A stretch of DNA of 64,000 nucleotides from Roseiarcus sp963820095 (GCA_963820095.1 CAWFZA010000015.1:68527-132526), one strand, 5' to 3'; positions 45,360-55,003 are shown, numbered from the stretch's first letter. Program-made: numbers and translations. Notes: a model not told the origin generated them from the letters alone.

Positions 45360-46410
45360 ATGAATTCGATGAGCGCGCCGACGAAATCTCTCGCCCCCAT
45401 TTCGAGCGCAGCCTGCATCGGCGGCGGCGTCATTGGCGGAGGCTGGGTCGCCCGCTTTTTGCTGGCGGGCGTCGACGTGAAGGTGTTCGACCCGCATCCG
45501 GAGGCGGAACGCATAGTCGGCGAGGTCATCGCCAACGCCGAACGCGCTTACGGCCTTCTCACCAATGCGCCCCTGCCGGCCCGCGGGCGCTTGACCTTCT
45601 CGCCAAACCTTGCCGACGCCGTATCGGGCGCGGCGTGGGTGCAGGAGAGCGTGCCGGAACGTCTCGATCTCAAGCGCCATGTGCTCGCCGAGATCGACGC
45701 CGGATGCCCGGCGGAGGCCCTGATCGGCTCCTCGACTTCCGGTCTCCTACCTTCGGAACTCCAGGCGGGCCTCATCCACCCGGAGCGGCTGTTCGTCGCC
45801 CATCCATACAATCCGGTCTATCTCTTGCCCTTGGTCGAGATCGTTGGAGGCGCTGCGACAACCAAGGCGACCATCGACCGCGCTCGCGCCGTTCTTGACG
45901 CGATCGGCATGAAGGGGGTGGTCATTGCCCGCGAGATCGAGGCTTTCGTTGGCGATCGCTTGCTCGAAGCGCTGTGGCGCGAGGCGCTCTGGCTGATCAA
46001 GGACGATATCTGCGACGTCGAGACGCTCGACGATGTGATCCGCTATTCCTTTGGTCTGCGTTGGGCGCAAATGGGTCTGTTTCAAACCTACCGCATCGCG
46101 GGCGGCGAAGCCGGCATGCGCCATTTCCTCGCCCAGTTCGGCCCGTGCCTCAAATGGCCTTGGACCAAGTTCACTGATGTCGTCGACCTCGATGAGCCTC
46201 TCATCGAGAAGATTGCGGCGCAGTCGGACAAACAAGCGGCTGGACTTCTCCATCCGCGAACTCGAGCGGATTCGCGACGAGAACCTGGTTGGCGTCCTGC
46301 AATCGCTAAAGGCCGGCCGCGACGGCGAGGGGTGGGGCGCCGGAAAGTTGCTTGCGGAGTTCGAGCGGCGGCTTCTCGCCAACGCGCCGGAACCAGCCGC
46401 TTCAATCTAA
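45360..46410 (+). pseudogene. Carnitine 3-dehydrogenase, one frameshift
   Basis: NAD-dependent dehydrogenase of the 3-hydroxyacyl-CoA dehydrogenase fold that oxidises L-carnitine to 3-dehydrocarnitine. The nucleotide-binding motif is ACIGGGVIGGGWVARFL. The catalytic region ALIGSSTSGLLPSELQ and RLFVAHPYNPVYLLPLVE follows, and IRYSFGLRWAQMGLFQTYRIAGG is highly characteristic of carnitine dehydrogenases. One extra base near 46247 moves the last 50 residues (SIRELERIRDENLVGVLQ) into another frame, ending at 46410. GAGGAG precedes the ATG at 45360. Many relatives carry a fused thioesterase domain; none follows here. It is co-oriented with the cleavage-enzyme gene. Confidence 0.86.
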
Positions 46411-46667
46411 GGGCGCCCTGGCGCTCTTGGAAGGCGCGCGTGTCGCGAGCTGGATCGAATGCAACGGCCGAAAGACCACGGCGCCGAACCAACGCCTGCG
46501 AACGCGTGCGCATTAAGCGCTGTTGCGCGTCGCTACTGGCGAAAGGCAGGAATAAATCCGAACAGAGACCCCAAACATCTTCCGCTTGACGCTTGGACGA
46601 TCTCGGGACCCGCCGAGGCATTTCCGCAACGTCCGCTTGCCGTCGATTCGAGCCGTCGCTCAAAGCC

Positions 46668-47690
46668 CTAGACCGGCGCTGCTGTACTTGCTCGGCGCAG
46701 CGCCAGTGACTCGAACGTCTCCCTGGTCTCGACGAGAACCGTGGCCTCGCCGCTGGCAGCCTGATAGCGACGAACGATCACATCGACATAGAGCGGATCG
46801 AGCTCGACCCCGCGGCAGATGCGGCCGGTGTTCTCTGCGGCGATGAAGAGTCGAACCAGAGCCCAGGAACGAATCGAGCACGAAGTCGCCTCGGTTGGTG
46901 AGATCGAGGAGCGCGTCCTCCAGCATCGCTGTTGGCTTGACGGTCGGGTGGTCTTGGAGTCGGCGGCGGGCGTCTGAGCCGAGCGAGGAGGCTCCTGGAT
47001 AGGTCCACACGTTCGAGCGCCAGGGGCCCTTCTTGCCGAGCTCGACGTTGTTCATGTGCGAAGCGGAGCCCTTCTTGAACACTGGCAGGAGCTCGTGCTG
47101 CGAGCGGTAGAGGCTCCCCATGCCGGCGTTGGTCTTCGCCCAAACGATGAGGTTTAGGGGGATGAGGCGAAGTTTGGAGGCGGCAGCGAATACCGTCGGA
47201 TAACCGCGCCAGTCGATGAAGGCGCCGCAGACGCCGCCGTCACAAAGGTAGGGTAGAACAGCAGCCATCCACCCTTCGTTAAACGCGAGAACTCGGCGTC
47301 GGACATTTCTCCCGAGGCCATCGCGAACTCGCGATGCGCGCCGCCTGTCACGTGGCCCGATATTTTCACGTTGTAGGGCTCGTCGGTCAGGATAAGCCGC
47401 GAAAGCTCGCCCCCGTCCGTCAACCGCCGGAAGGTTTCCGGATTGGTCGCGCTGCCGCAGACAACGCGATGGGCGCCACGTTGGAACACGTCGCCGGGAT
47501 GGGTGACCGCGATTGCGTCGGGCGTCGGCGCTAGTGGGCCCTGCTCGTCCCCCTCGCCGTCAAGGACGATCTGATCAATCTCTTGGAGTTCGAATCCGGT
47601 AATCTCGATCGGCGCGCCGGCCAGGATCAGCTCCTCGAACTCGATCTTGAGGTCCGGGAACCATTGCGGCAGACGGCAAGGGCCGACCGG
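46668..47690 (-). pseudogene. Truncated, frameshifted phage/ICE-type DNA methylase
   Basis: C-terminal two thirds of a ParB-associated site-specific DNA methyltransferase (N6_N4_Mtase). Visible are VVCGSATNPETFRRL, the catalytic motif region LILTDEPYNVKISGHV, GAFIDWRGYPTVFAAA, IVWAKTNAGMGSLYRSQHEL, HPTVKPTAMLEDALLDLT and VLDSFLGSGSTL, then a last part in another frame to 46668. The frame changes near 47279 and 46845. The catalytic DPPY is DEPY. The N-terminal ParB-like part is missing: similarity stops at 47690, exactly where the HAD gene ends. It separates the carnitine and polyol blocks and is a mobile-element remnant. Confidence 0.83.
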
Positions 47691-48530
47691 CTAGCAGGCC
47701 AGACTTCCAATCACAAAATCGGGAACTACGCCGTGGCGACCAATCTCGCCGGCGAGTTCTTTCTCGGATAGGCCGGCGAGAACGCCTGTCCTTACTAGCG
47801 CGGCGAAGGCGCCAAACGCGTGCGCGCCCCCAATGTCGTGTTCAACGCTGTCACCCACACAGAGAACGTCGCGCGGGTTCTGAACTTCGGCTAACTCCGC
47901 AGCCGCCCGATAGATCAGGGGAAAAGGCTTGCCAACCCATGTCACCGCGCCGCCCAGTTCCTCATAAATCTCAGCAATGCGTCCAGCGCCGGGCGCGTTG
48001 CCGGAGGCTGTCAGCATGAGCTTGTCCGGGTTCGTGCACATGCAGGGCGTGCCGCGCCGCGCCGCCGGCGCCAGCACTATGCGATAGTCGTCAAGCGACA
48101 CCTTGTCAGCTTGGCTGCCGGCGATGATGACGAGATCGGCCTCGCTGCTGTGAGCGGCGGCCTTGATCCCAAGCGCGGACGCGAAGTCGTCATCTCCACC
48201 GGTCGAGATGACGAAGCAGCTGGCTCCGGGATTTAGAAGCGCCGGGAAGCACCCACGCCTCAACAAACTCCTTGCCACATCGCCGGAGGTCACGACGCGA
48301 TCATAGAACTTCGGCTCAAAGCCTAATTTCGTTAAACGCTCCGCATTGGCGGCGCCCGTGCGTCCGGAATTGGAGAGCACAACGATCTTGACCCCGCGCG
48401 ACTTCAGGGCCGCCAGAGCGTCTCTTGCGCCGGGATACGGGTTCCGTCCATCGTGCAGCACGCCATATTGGTCGAAGAACAAAGCCTTGAAAGTCGACGC
48501 AATCGCGAGAAACCGAGACACGGCGCTCAA
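47691..48530 (-). CDS. HAD-superfamily sugar-phosphatase-like hydrolase
   Basis: A 279-residue HAD hydrolase of the NagD-like class IIA type (TIGR01459 group). Motif I is FFDQYGVLHDG, in which the second aspartate of the usual DxD is not at its standard place; this is normal for the DxWGVLHDG subgroup. Motif II is VVLSNSGRT, and the C-terminal motif is VGKPFPLIYRAAAE with DVLCVGDSVEHDIGGAHAFG. Its ATG overlaps the stop of the kinase gene (ATGA). It is the last gene of the 12-gene polyol unit and probably dephosphorylates a sugar phosphate or clears a by-product (inference). Confidence 0.85.
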   Translation of the reverse strand: MSAVSRFLAIASTFKALFFDQYGVLHDGRNPYPGARDALAALKSRGVKIVVLSNSGRTGAANAERLTKLGFEPKFYDRVVTSGDVARSLLRRGCFPALLNPGASCFVISTGGDDDFASALGIKAAAHSSEADLVIIAGSQADKVSLDDYRIVLAPAARRGTPCMCTNPDKLMLTASGNAPGAGRIAEIYEELGGAVTWVGKPFPLIYRAAAELAEVQNPRDVLCVGDSVEHDIGGAHAFGAFAALVRTGVLAGLSEKELAGEIGRHGVVPDFVIGSLAC

Positions 48531-49798
48531 CCTGGCTGGCCAAGGTGTTGCAATGCGAGACGAGCCACACCCGCACAGGCCTCCTGCGATTCTGCAGATT
48601 TGAAGGGCGCCGCCAACTTGCGCTCACGGATCTTCGTCCAGGCGGAATTCGCGGCGCCGCCACCGACGGTGCGGACAGAGCGCAGCGGCGGCGCCCCGAG
48701 TTCGGCGAGCTTGCGATAGGCCAGCGCTTCGACCTCGGCCACGCCTTCGAGGATCGCCTGGAAGAACGTCGTGTCGTCTTTGGGCCGGGGCTCGAGCCGA
48801 GGCGGAAGCGTGGGGTCGTTGATCGGGAAGCGCTCACCCGGCTTTAGAAGCGGATAATAGCTCAGCCCAGTCGGCCTGTTCGGGTTCACGCCTGCGGACA
48901 GCGCCGCGAGACGGTCGCGCGGGAAGAACTGCTCGATGACGTTGCCCCCAGTATTTGAGGCGCCGCCGGCGAGCCATATCGAGCCAATCCGATGGCTGTA
49001 AATGCCGAATTCGGGAGCGAAGATTGGATGGTCGCTCAGAAGTTTGACGACCAGCGTCGATCCGAGCGCGGTCGCTCCGTCGCCCGCCTCTGAGGCGCCG
49101 GTCGCAAGAAACGAGGCGCAGCCGTCCGTCGTTCCGGCATGCACAACCGCCGATTCCGGTATCCCAAGACCGACCGCCTCTGCTCCGACCTGACCAATAG
49201 CAGCGCCCGGCTCCAGAACGACAGGCAATTTTGAAAGGTTCGCGCCAGCCTTTTCGATCCAGTCGGGCCAGCGAGCAGCGACTGGGTCGTAACCTGTCTT
49301 CAGTGCGTTGTTCCAGTCGCTGCGGTCGAAACGTCCACTGAGCTTCCCGCTGACCCAATCAGCCTGATGCAGCATGTGGCGAACATTGGGCCGATCCTGC
49401 ATCAATAAAACGCGCGCCAAGGCGGACGTAGCGCCCCTGGCCGCGCTGTCGGCTGGCGCACGCTCTGCGATAGCTCGGATGACGGCGTCGTCCGTGCAGG
49501 GCTCGTCGTACATGCGCGCCGGCCCGACCGGATCTCCGAACCGGTCCACAGCTAGCATCGTGCCCGAGGTCCCGTCCACAGCGAGTGCGCGCACCTGTCT
49601 CAAGTCGCACGATGAACCCAACTCGGAGATGACGGCGAGAACGCAACTCCACCATGTCGCGGGAGCGGTCGCCTCGCCGAAAGCCGTCATTGCAACGGCC
49701 GCTGAGGCGACAGTCGCGCCAGTATCGGCAAGCGCAGCCGCACGGACGCCGGACGTGCCGACATCAATCCCGATCGCCCGCGCGCGCATCAAGCTCAT
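48527..49798 (-). CDS. Short FGGY-family carbohydrate kinase
   Basis: A 423-residue sugar kinase of the FGGY/ribulokinase family, shorter than the usual 500. The first ATPase domain starts ARAIGIDVGTSGVRAAAL, with the phosphate-1 loop and VRALAVDGTSGTML. The hinge segment AGTTDGCASFLATG contains the catalytic aspartate, and GGGAANSAWTKIRER is the adenosine loop. It most resembles the small D-ribulose/xylulose-kinase-like group. The ATG at 49798 is four bases after the aldolase stop, and the gene overlaps the HAD gene by four bases. It may phosphorylate the ketose produced by upstream steps. Confidence 0.85.
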   Translation of the reverse strand: MSLMRARAIGIDVGTSGVRAAALADTGATVASAAVAMTAFGEATAPATWWSCVLAVISELGSSCDLRQVRALAVDGTSGTMLAVDRFGDPVGPARMYDEPCTDDAVIRAIAERAPADSAARGATSALARVLLMQDRPNVRHMLHQADWVSGKLSGRFDRSDWNNALKTGYDPVAARWPDWIEKAGANLSKLPVVLEPGAAIGQVGAEAVGLGIPESAVVHAGTTDGCASFLATGASEAGDGATALGSTLVVKLLSDHPIFAPEFGIYSHRIGSIWLAGGASNTGGNVIEQFFPRDRLAALSAGVNPNRPTGLSYYPLLKPGERFPINDPTLPPRLEPRPKDDTTFFQAILEGVAEVEALAYRKLAELGAPPLRSVRTVGGGAANSAWTKIRERKLAAPFKSAESQEACAGVARLALQHLGQPG

Positions 49799-49802
49799 GG
49801 CC

Positions 49803-50849
49803 CTATCTTCCGATCGACTGGCGATAGGCTTCAGCCTCCCAGTTCATCAGCTCCTGTTCTTCGGCGCTTGTCAGGACGCGCATCGGCGCATCTTCGGGAA
49901 TACGGGCCGCAACATCCGCAAGACACCGCGCCATCGCTTCCGCATTCTTCGATGTCGAACGATGGAGGACGACGCCCATACCCGGCAGCGCCATCATCAG
50001 CGGCGGTCTGCGACCTTCGAGCGGTACGTGAAGGCGGCCGCCATCGACTGAGGCTTCCACGAGACCCGGCCCCAGGAACACCACATGGTCAGGATAGAGT
50101 GAACCGAGCCGCGCGATTGCGAGACTCTTCGGGTCGAGCGCGATAGCGTGTACAGCAGGGTCGTGCGGCAGACGATAGTCCGTGCCCTCGATGATCGCAG
50201 CCAGGTTTTCGGCGCCAACTCTTGGCGTAGCGCGCGCCGGCGCGGAAAGCGCTTCGCACACGCGCTCGATGCGATCGGCGACCCCCGCAACCGTCGCGCC
50301 GGCAACGACGAGGCCGTGATTGGCGAGGACGAAAACGTTCGTGTCCTTCGTCAGCCGTTCCACGATCGCGCGGGCAAGCGGCACGCCTGGCTTGCGATAC
50401 GGTATGAACGCTAGCGCGACGTCCGCGTGCGGGCTCAAGCGTTCGCGCGCAAGAGACTCGCCGTCATCTCGGACGGCGAGCGCGATTGTGTTCACGCAAT
50501 GGATATGAACCACGACGGGCGACGGGATGATCGCGTGCACGCTGGTCTCGATCGAGGGCCGTAGCCCGCTGGCGTTTAGCTGCGCATCCACGAAGTCGAC
50601 CGCCGCCGCGGCGCGGATATCCCCGTCGACGATTGCTTTGCGCAAGGGGTCCAAACGAACAGGCGTCATAATATCTTGTGAGAGTGCATCGGCGAGCCAG
50701 GTTCCCGACGCCTTGATCCACATGACGCCGTCTCGTTTGATCGACGTGTTGCCGCCGGCGCCTTGCGTCCGCAACCGATCCGCGCCGAGCGCAGCGGACA
50801 GCTCGCGCAATGCGAGAAACTCCCTGTCTTCGATAGGCGAGGAGTTCAT
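49803..50849 (-). CDS. Class II aldolase/adducin family protein
   Basis: A 348-residue zinc-dependent aldolase or related enzyme of the adducin fold. The opening region has QGAGGNTSIKRDGVMWIKASG, the phosphate-binding segment of the family. Zinc ligands are in PVVVHIHCVNTIALAV and VLANHGLVVAG. About 150 residues follow the core. The ATG at 50849 overlaps the stop of the dehydrogenase gene in TGATG, so translation is coupled; I reject a longer reading upstream. In this operon it is the best candidate for carbon-carbon cleavage of a phosphorylated ketose. The exact substrate cannot be inferred. Confidence 0.84.
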   Translation of the reverse strand: MNSSPIEDREFLALRELSAALGADRLRTQGAGGNTSIKRDGVMWIKASGTWLADALSQDIMTPVRLDPLRKAIVDGDIRAAAAVDFVDAQLNASGLRPSIETSVHAIIPSPVVVHIHCVNTIALAVRDDGESLARERLSPHADVALAFIPYRKPGVPLARAIVERLTKDTNVFVLANHGLVVAGATVAGVADRIERVCEALSAPARATPRVGAENLAAIIEGTDYRLPHDPAVHAIALDPKSLAIARLGSLYPDHVVFLGPGLVEASVDGGRLHVPLEGRRPPLMMALPGMGVVLHRSTSKNAEAMARCLADVAARIPEDAPMRVLTSAEEQELMNWEAEAYRQSIGR

Positions 50850-52363
50850 CAAACCGGCTGCGGCGTGAGCATGTGAAACCAGGCGGTAAAATCCGCGCGC
50901 TCCTTGTCCGTAAGGTGCAAGGCGTGCTTCGTCCGCCGCTCGAGAATATCTTCGGCGTCGGTCGCCCATTCCTGCTCCGCAAGGAAGCGGGCCTCGCGCT
51001 CGTAAAGCGTTCCGCCGAACGACCGCCCCAGGTCGCTGATCGAGTTGGCGCCGTTCAGCAAGCGATCGACTCTCGTGCCGTATCGCCGAGCATAGCCGCG
51101 CGCGACGTCTGGCGGAAGCCAGGGGCGCCGACAGCGCAGTTCCTGCAGGAAGAGAAAAAAGTTGGCGTCACGAATATCTCCTCCCGGCAACGCTGCGCGC
51201 TCGGTCCAGGCGCCTTTCATCTGCGGCAGGTGGGGAGAAAGCTCCTCCAACGCGTGCTCGGCGAGTCTGCGGTATGTCGTGATCTTGCCGCCGAAAACGG
51301 AAAGCATCGGGGCTTGTCCAGCCGGCGCCTCGACATCGAAGACGTAGTCGCGGGTGACCGCGCTCGGGTTGGCTGATTTGTCGTCGTAGAGGGGGCGTAC
51401 GCCGGAAAACGAGTCGACGACCTCGGCAATTTTAGGCGCGTCCTTGAAGTAACGGTCGACGACGGAGAGAAGATATTCGACTTCGCTCCTCTCGATGCGT
51501 GCGTCCTCGGCTCGCCCTTCGAACGGAATATCCGTGGTTCCGATCAGGGCGAAATCGCCTTCGTAAGGGTTGACGAAAATCACGCGCTTGTCGTTGTTCT
51601 GAAGCAGATAGGCCTGGTCGCCGCTCCAGAACTTGCGCGTGACAATGTGGCTGCCCTTGACGAGCCGAACGCGGCTCGCGGCGTTGCGGCTCACGCGTTG
51701 CAGGACATCTTCGACCCAAGGGCCTGCGGCGTTGACAAGAATCTTTCCAGTCGCCTCAAGCGTGTTTCCGTCTCTTTCGCTTCGCAAATCGACGCGCCAC
51801 TTGTCGGCCACCCGCCGCGCTGCCGTGAGCGGCGTTCTCGTCAACACGACGCCGCCGCGCTCGCGGACGTCCACCGCGTTCAGGACAACCAGTCGCGCGT
51901 CGTCCGCCCAGCAGTCCGAGTATTCGAATGCGCGGCTGAAATCCTTGCGCAAGGGCTCGCCCTCAGGCGCTTTTAAGAGATCGAGGCTTCGCGTCGGGGC
52001 TAAGATTTTGCGCCCGCCCAAGTGATCGTAGAGAAACAGGCCCGCCCGGACCATCCACGCTGGACGTTGCTCTGGGCTGTGAGGCAGGACGAACCGCATC
52101 GGCCAGATGATGTGAGGCGCCGCGCGGAGCAGGACCTCGCGCTCGATCAGCGCCTCGCGGACGAGCCGAAACTCGTAATATTCGAGATAGCGCAACCCTC
52201 CGTGAACAAGCTTGCCCGATCGGGACGAGGTTCCTTGCGCCAGATCGTCCTTCTCGCAAAGCAGCACGGAGAGGCCTCGCCCCACCGCGTCGCGCGCAAT
52301 GCCGGCTCCGTTGACGCCGCCACCAACGACAATCAGATCGAACTGGCCGAGGTCTCGGGTCAT
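50849..52363 (-). CDS. GlpD/EryB-like FAD-dependent polyol-phosphate dehydrogenase
   Basis: A 504-residue flavoprotein of the glycerol-3-phosphate dehydrogenase family. The FAD site is DLIVVGGGVNGAGIARDAVGRG, written in full over residues 9-30, and GTSSRSGKLVHGGLRYLEYYEF is the conserved family signature that follows. GPWVEDVL, LIGTTDIPFEG and FSGVRPLYDD continue the family pattern. GlpD oxidises glycerol-3-phosphate and EryB erythritol phosphate, and sequence alone does not separate them here. The EryA-like kinase and EryD-like regulator in the same operon favour a tetritol or related polyol phosphate. It starts 16 bases after the hydroxyacid-dehydrogenase gene. Confidence 0.88.
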   Translation of the reverse strand: MTRDLGQFDLIVVGGGVNGAGIARDAVGRGLSVLLCEKDDLAQGTSSRSGKLVHGGLRYLEYYEFRLVREALIEREVLLRAAPHIIWPMRFVLPHSPEQRPAWMVRAGLFLYDHLGGRKILAPTRSLDLLKAPEGEPLRKDFSRAFEYSDCWADDARLVVLNAVDVRERGGVVLTRTPLTAARRVADKWRVDLRSERDGNTLEATGKILVNAAGPWVEDVLQRVSRNAASRVRLVKGSHIVTRKFWSGDQAYLLQNNDKRVIFVNPYEGDFALIGTTDIPFEGRAEDARIERSEVEYLLSVVDRYFKDAPKIAEVVDSFSGVRPLYDDKSANPSAVTRDYVFDVEAPAGQAPMLSVFGGKITTYRRLAEHALEELSPHLPQMKGAWTERAALPGGDIRDANFFLFLQELRCRRPWLPPDVARGYARRYGTRVDRLLNGANSISDLGRSFGGTLYEREARFLAEQEWATDAEDILERRTKHALHLTDKERADFTAWFHMLTPQPV

Positions 52364-52379
52364 TCCGTATGGCAGCGGT

Positions 52380-53441
52380 TCAACAAGGATTAAGGGGACC
52401 TTCCCCCGCGAGGTACCGGCGAATTTCCTCAGCCGTGGCGGCGGCGGCGATTTTGACCGTCTTTACCGAGGCTCCCGCAATATGAGGCGTCAAAGTGACG
52501 TTATCGAGCTGAAGCAATTCCAAACTGGGGGACGCCGGCTCGACCGCGAAGGTTTCCAGGGCGGCGCCGCGCAAATGCCGCGTCTTGAGCGCCTCCGTGA
52601 GCGCGTCATAGTCGACCATGGGCCCACGGGCCGTGTTCACGAAATAGGCGCCGCGCCTCATCTGTTCGAATTGTTCTTTGCCGATGAAACCGCGCGTCTC
52701 CTCCGTCACGCGCGCGTGCAACGTCACCACGTCGCTCTCGCGCAAAAGCCGGTCGAGCGAGACTTGAACGACCCCATCCCGCAGGTCGTCGGCCGAGAGC
52801 TGGACGTAAGGGTCGCAGACCAGAATGCGGCAACCGAACGCCTTGAGGATGCGGACGACCTTGGTCCCGATATGCCCATACCCGATCACGCCGACCGTCA
52901 TTTCCGACAGTTCCTCGCCAGTCAGATCAGCGCGATAGAGATCGCCCCGCCATTCGCCGCGACGGAGGCTTTCGTGCCCCCTTGTGATGAGCCGGGTCTC
53001 GGCGAGGATTGCGCCGATGGCGAATTCGGCGACCGCGGACGCATTCCGACCGGGGGTGTTGACGACACGAATCTTCCGCTTGCGCGCCGCCGCCATGTCG
53101 ATGTTGACAGGGCCTCCACGCGAGACCGCAATTAGCTTCAACTGAGGCAGCCGTTCAAGCACTCCGGCGGAAAAGGGCGCGAGATGGGTGACGGCGATCT
53201 CTGCGCCATCCATATGCGACACCACCTCGTCGGCCGTCCCTTGATATTCCTTCAGCCCCTCCATTCCAGGCTCGGCATAGCCGTGCTCCATCGGTTCGTC
53301 CGGCCACGGCATCTCATAGGATCTGATCTCAAGAGCCTCCCCGCACTTCTCTCGGATGGCCCGTTCGAACATGGACGGCAGCATGAAACGGTCGCCCATG
53401 ATCGATAGGATCGGCCTTCGGCGCTCGAAGCCCTCACTCAA
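52380..53441 (-). CDS. D-isomer-specific 2-hydroxyacid dehydrogenase
   Basis: NAD-dependent dehydrogenase of about 353 residues. The cofactor motif is VGVIGYGHIGTKVVRIL, and the catalytic arginine, glutamate and histidine are in AVSRGGPVNID, NTARGPMVDYDAL with GAALETFAVEP, and LTPHIAGASV. The N-terminal PILSIMGDRFMLPSMFE is the characteristic opening of the group found beside FGGY kinases. The working start is a TTG at 53441 that overlaps the kinase stop (TTGA) with GGAG nine bases upstream; an ATG at 53399 is the alternative. Its role in a polyol pathway is unclear, and it suggests an acid intermediate. Confidence 0.85.
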   Translation of the reverse strand: MSEGFERRRPILSIMGDRFMLPSMFERAIREKCGEALEIRSYEMPWPDEPMEHGYAEPGMEGLKEYQGTADEVVSHMDGAEIAVTHLAPFSAGVLERLPQLKLIAVSRGGPVNIDMAAARKRKIRVVNTPGRNASAVAEFAIGAILAETRLITRGHESLRRGEWRGDLYRADLTGEELSEMTVGVIGYGHIGTKVVRILKAFGCRILVCDPYVQLSADDLRDGVVQVSLDRLLRESDVVTLHARVTEETRGFIGKEQFEQMRRGAYFVNTARGPMVDYDALTEALKTRHLRGAALETFAVEPASPSLELLQLDNVTLTPHIAGASVKTVKIAAAATAEEIRRYLAGEGPLNPC

Positions 53442-55003
53442 GCCGCGGACTCCTGTCTGAGCCGGCTCAAATGACCCCAAGCAGGCGGCATGGCGGTCCG
53501 GATGGTTCGGTAGATCGGATAGAGCTTCGCGTAATAGTCGCTGAGCTGCGGGTCGGGGACCGTCCGCTTGTCGAGAAACGGAGCGACCCATGCGTCGGCG
53601 CATTCATTCATGTTCGAATAGACGCCGACGTTAACGGCCGCCATCATTGCGGCGCCGGAGGCGCCAAGCTCCTCGCGCGTCAGCGTCCGCACGTCCGCGT
53701 TGAGCGCTGCAGCGAGAATAGCGCGCATCGCCTTCGACCGCGCCGCCCCTCCGCCTAACCTCACTTCGCTCGGGATCGAGCCGGAAGCGAGGTAGCAGTC
53801 GCGCGCCGCGAAAGCGAGGCCTTCAAAGACCGATCGCGCCAGGCCAGCGAAACTCGTCTGCGTCGAGAGGCCGCTGAACTGCGCCCGTGCATCAGGATTG
53901 AGGAAGGGACCGCGCTCGCCGGCTTCGAAAATATAAGGGTGGTACACGGCTTGACCGGGATCGGTCCCGAGCACTCTGTCGTCCAGACCCGAGAGAAGCG
54001 CCGCACAACTCGTCCTGGCGCCTGCCATCTCCGCGGCTTCGCGGGCCATGTCCATCAGCCAATCGATGTTGAGAGTGGCCGCCATATTGGACTGCATCGA
54101 AGCACAGGCGCGCCCGACCGGCAGGCACATGGTGTAGCCGGAGCGGTCCTCGTTGAGCCGCACGTCGTCGGGCGTGGGAACATATCGCATGTGCATTCCC
54201 GTCGAGCCGAGGATTGAGACCCCGACATCTGTGACGAGGTCGCAAAGGCCGCCGCCGAGGCCTGTGCACACCACGTCAATATAGGCGAGCGCCACCGGAA
54301 GGCCCTCTGGCAAGAGCGTTTCCTTCGCCGCGGCGGCGGAAAGCTTGCCGCTCTCGCTCACCCCGTCGATCATTGGCGGAAGCAGGCGCGAGCAGTCGGC
54401 GATTCCCAAGCCCTCAAGGATCGACAACTCGTATTCCCGCGTGCGGAAATCGCCGAAGGTGAAATTGCCTTCGGCCGGATCTGTTACGCGAGCGCCGGTC
54501 AGCTTGAAATAGAGCCAATCCTTGCAGTGAAAACAAGTGGCGGCGCGGGCGATGCGGTCGGGCTGCCAGCGCTTCATCCACGTGAGCTGAGCCGAAGCCA
54601 TGCAGGCGTTGAGGCCAGATCCCGTGTGGGCATAATGCTCACGATACGCGTCGGTCTGTAGGTAATCCGAGACCAGACTGGCCGCACGAGAATCCAGCCA
54701 AAGCAGCCCGCCGCCCACGGGCTCGCCGCCGGCGTCGATCAGCCATGTGCCATCCCCTTGTGCGGTCACGGCGAGAGCGGCGACGCGACGCGCAAGATCC
54801 GGAATGCGTTCGCTCAGCTCCCGCAGTGTCGCGGCGCAATCGGCCCAGGTCCGATGCATGTCTTGCTCGACCTGACCTCCGCCTAGGGACTGATAGACGT
54901 TGGGCCTCGCCGCGACCGCGATCTGCTCTCCGGCCAGCGAAAACGCAACCGCTTTGATGACCGAGGTGCCAGCGTCAATTCCGAGCAGAATATCGCGCGT
55001 CAT
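53438..55003 (-). CDS. Erythritol-kinase-like FGGY carbohydrate kinase
   Basis: A 521-residue sugar-alcohol kinase of the FGGY family. The opening ILLGIDAGTSVIKAVAFSLAG, the motif ALAVTAQGDGTWLIDAGG and AEGNFTFGDFRTREYELSIL match erythritol kinase (EryA) of Brucella and rhizobia better than xylulokinase or glycerol kinase. YIDVVCTGLGGGLCDLVTDVG and VRLGGGAARSKAMRAIL complete the ATP site. The ATG at 55003 is the correct start, as longer readings overlap the ATPase gene. It follows the importer genes and precedes the hydroxyacid dehydrogenase (TTGA overlap). It probably phosphorylates the imported polyol. Confidence 0.88.
   Translation of the reverse strand: MTRDILLGIDAGTSVIKAVAFSLAGEQIAVAARPNVYQSLGGGQVEQDMHRTWADCAATLRELSERIPDLARRVAALAVTAQGDGTWLIDAGGEPVGGGLLWLDSRAASLVSDYLQTDAYREHYAHTGSGLNACMASAQLTWMKRWQPDRIARAATCFHCKDWLYFKLTGARVTDPAEGNFTFGDFRTREYELSILEGLGIADCSRLLPPMIDGVSESGKLSAAAAKETLLPEGLPVALAYIDVVCTGLGGGLCDLVTDVGVSILGSTGMHMRYVPTPDDVRLNEDRSGYTMCLPVGRACASMQSNMAATLNIDWLMDMAREAAEMAGARTSCAALLSGLDDRVLGTDPGQAVYHPYIFEAGERGPFLNPDARAQFSGLSTQTSFAGLARSVFEGLAFAARDCYLASGSIPSEVRLGGGAARSKAMRAILAAALNADVRTLTREELGASGAAMMAAVNVGVYSNMNECADAWVAPFLDKRTVPDPQLSDYYAKLYPIYRTIRTAMPPAWGHLSRLRQESAA

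Noticed and set aside
46459..46671. Short plus-strand frame after carnitine dehydrogenase, checked as a possible betainyl-CoA thioesterase
   Set aside because: No hot-dog-fold signature in any frame, and the low-complexity composition suggests non-coding sequence.
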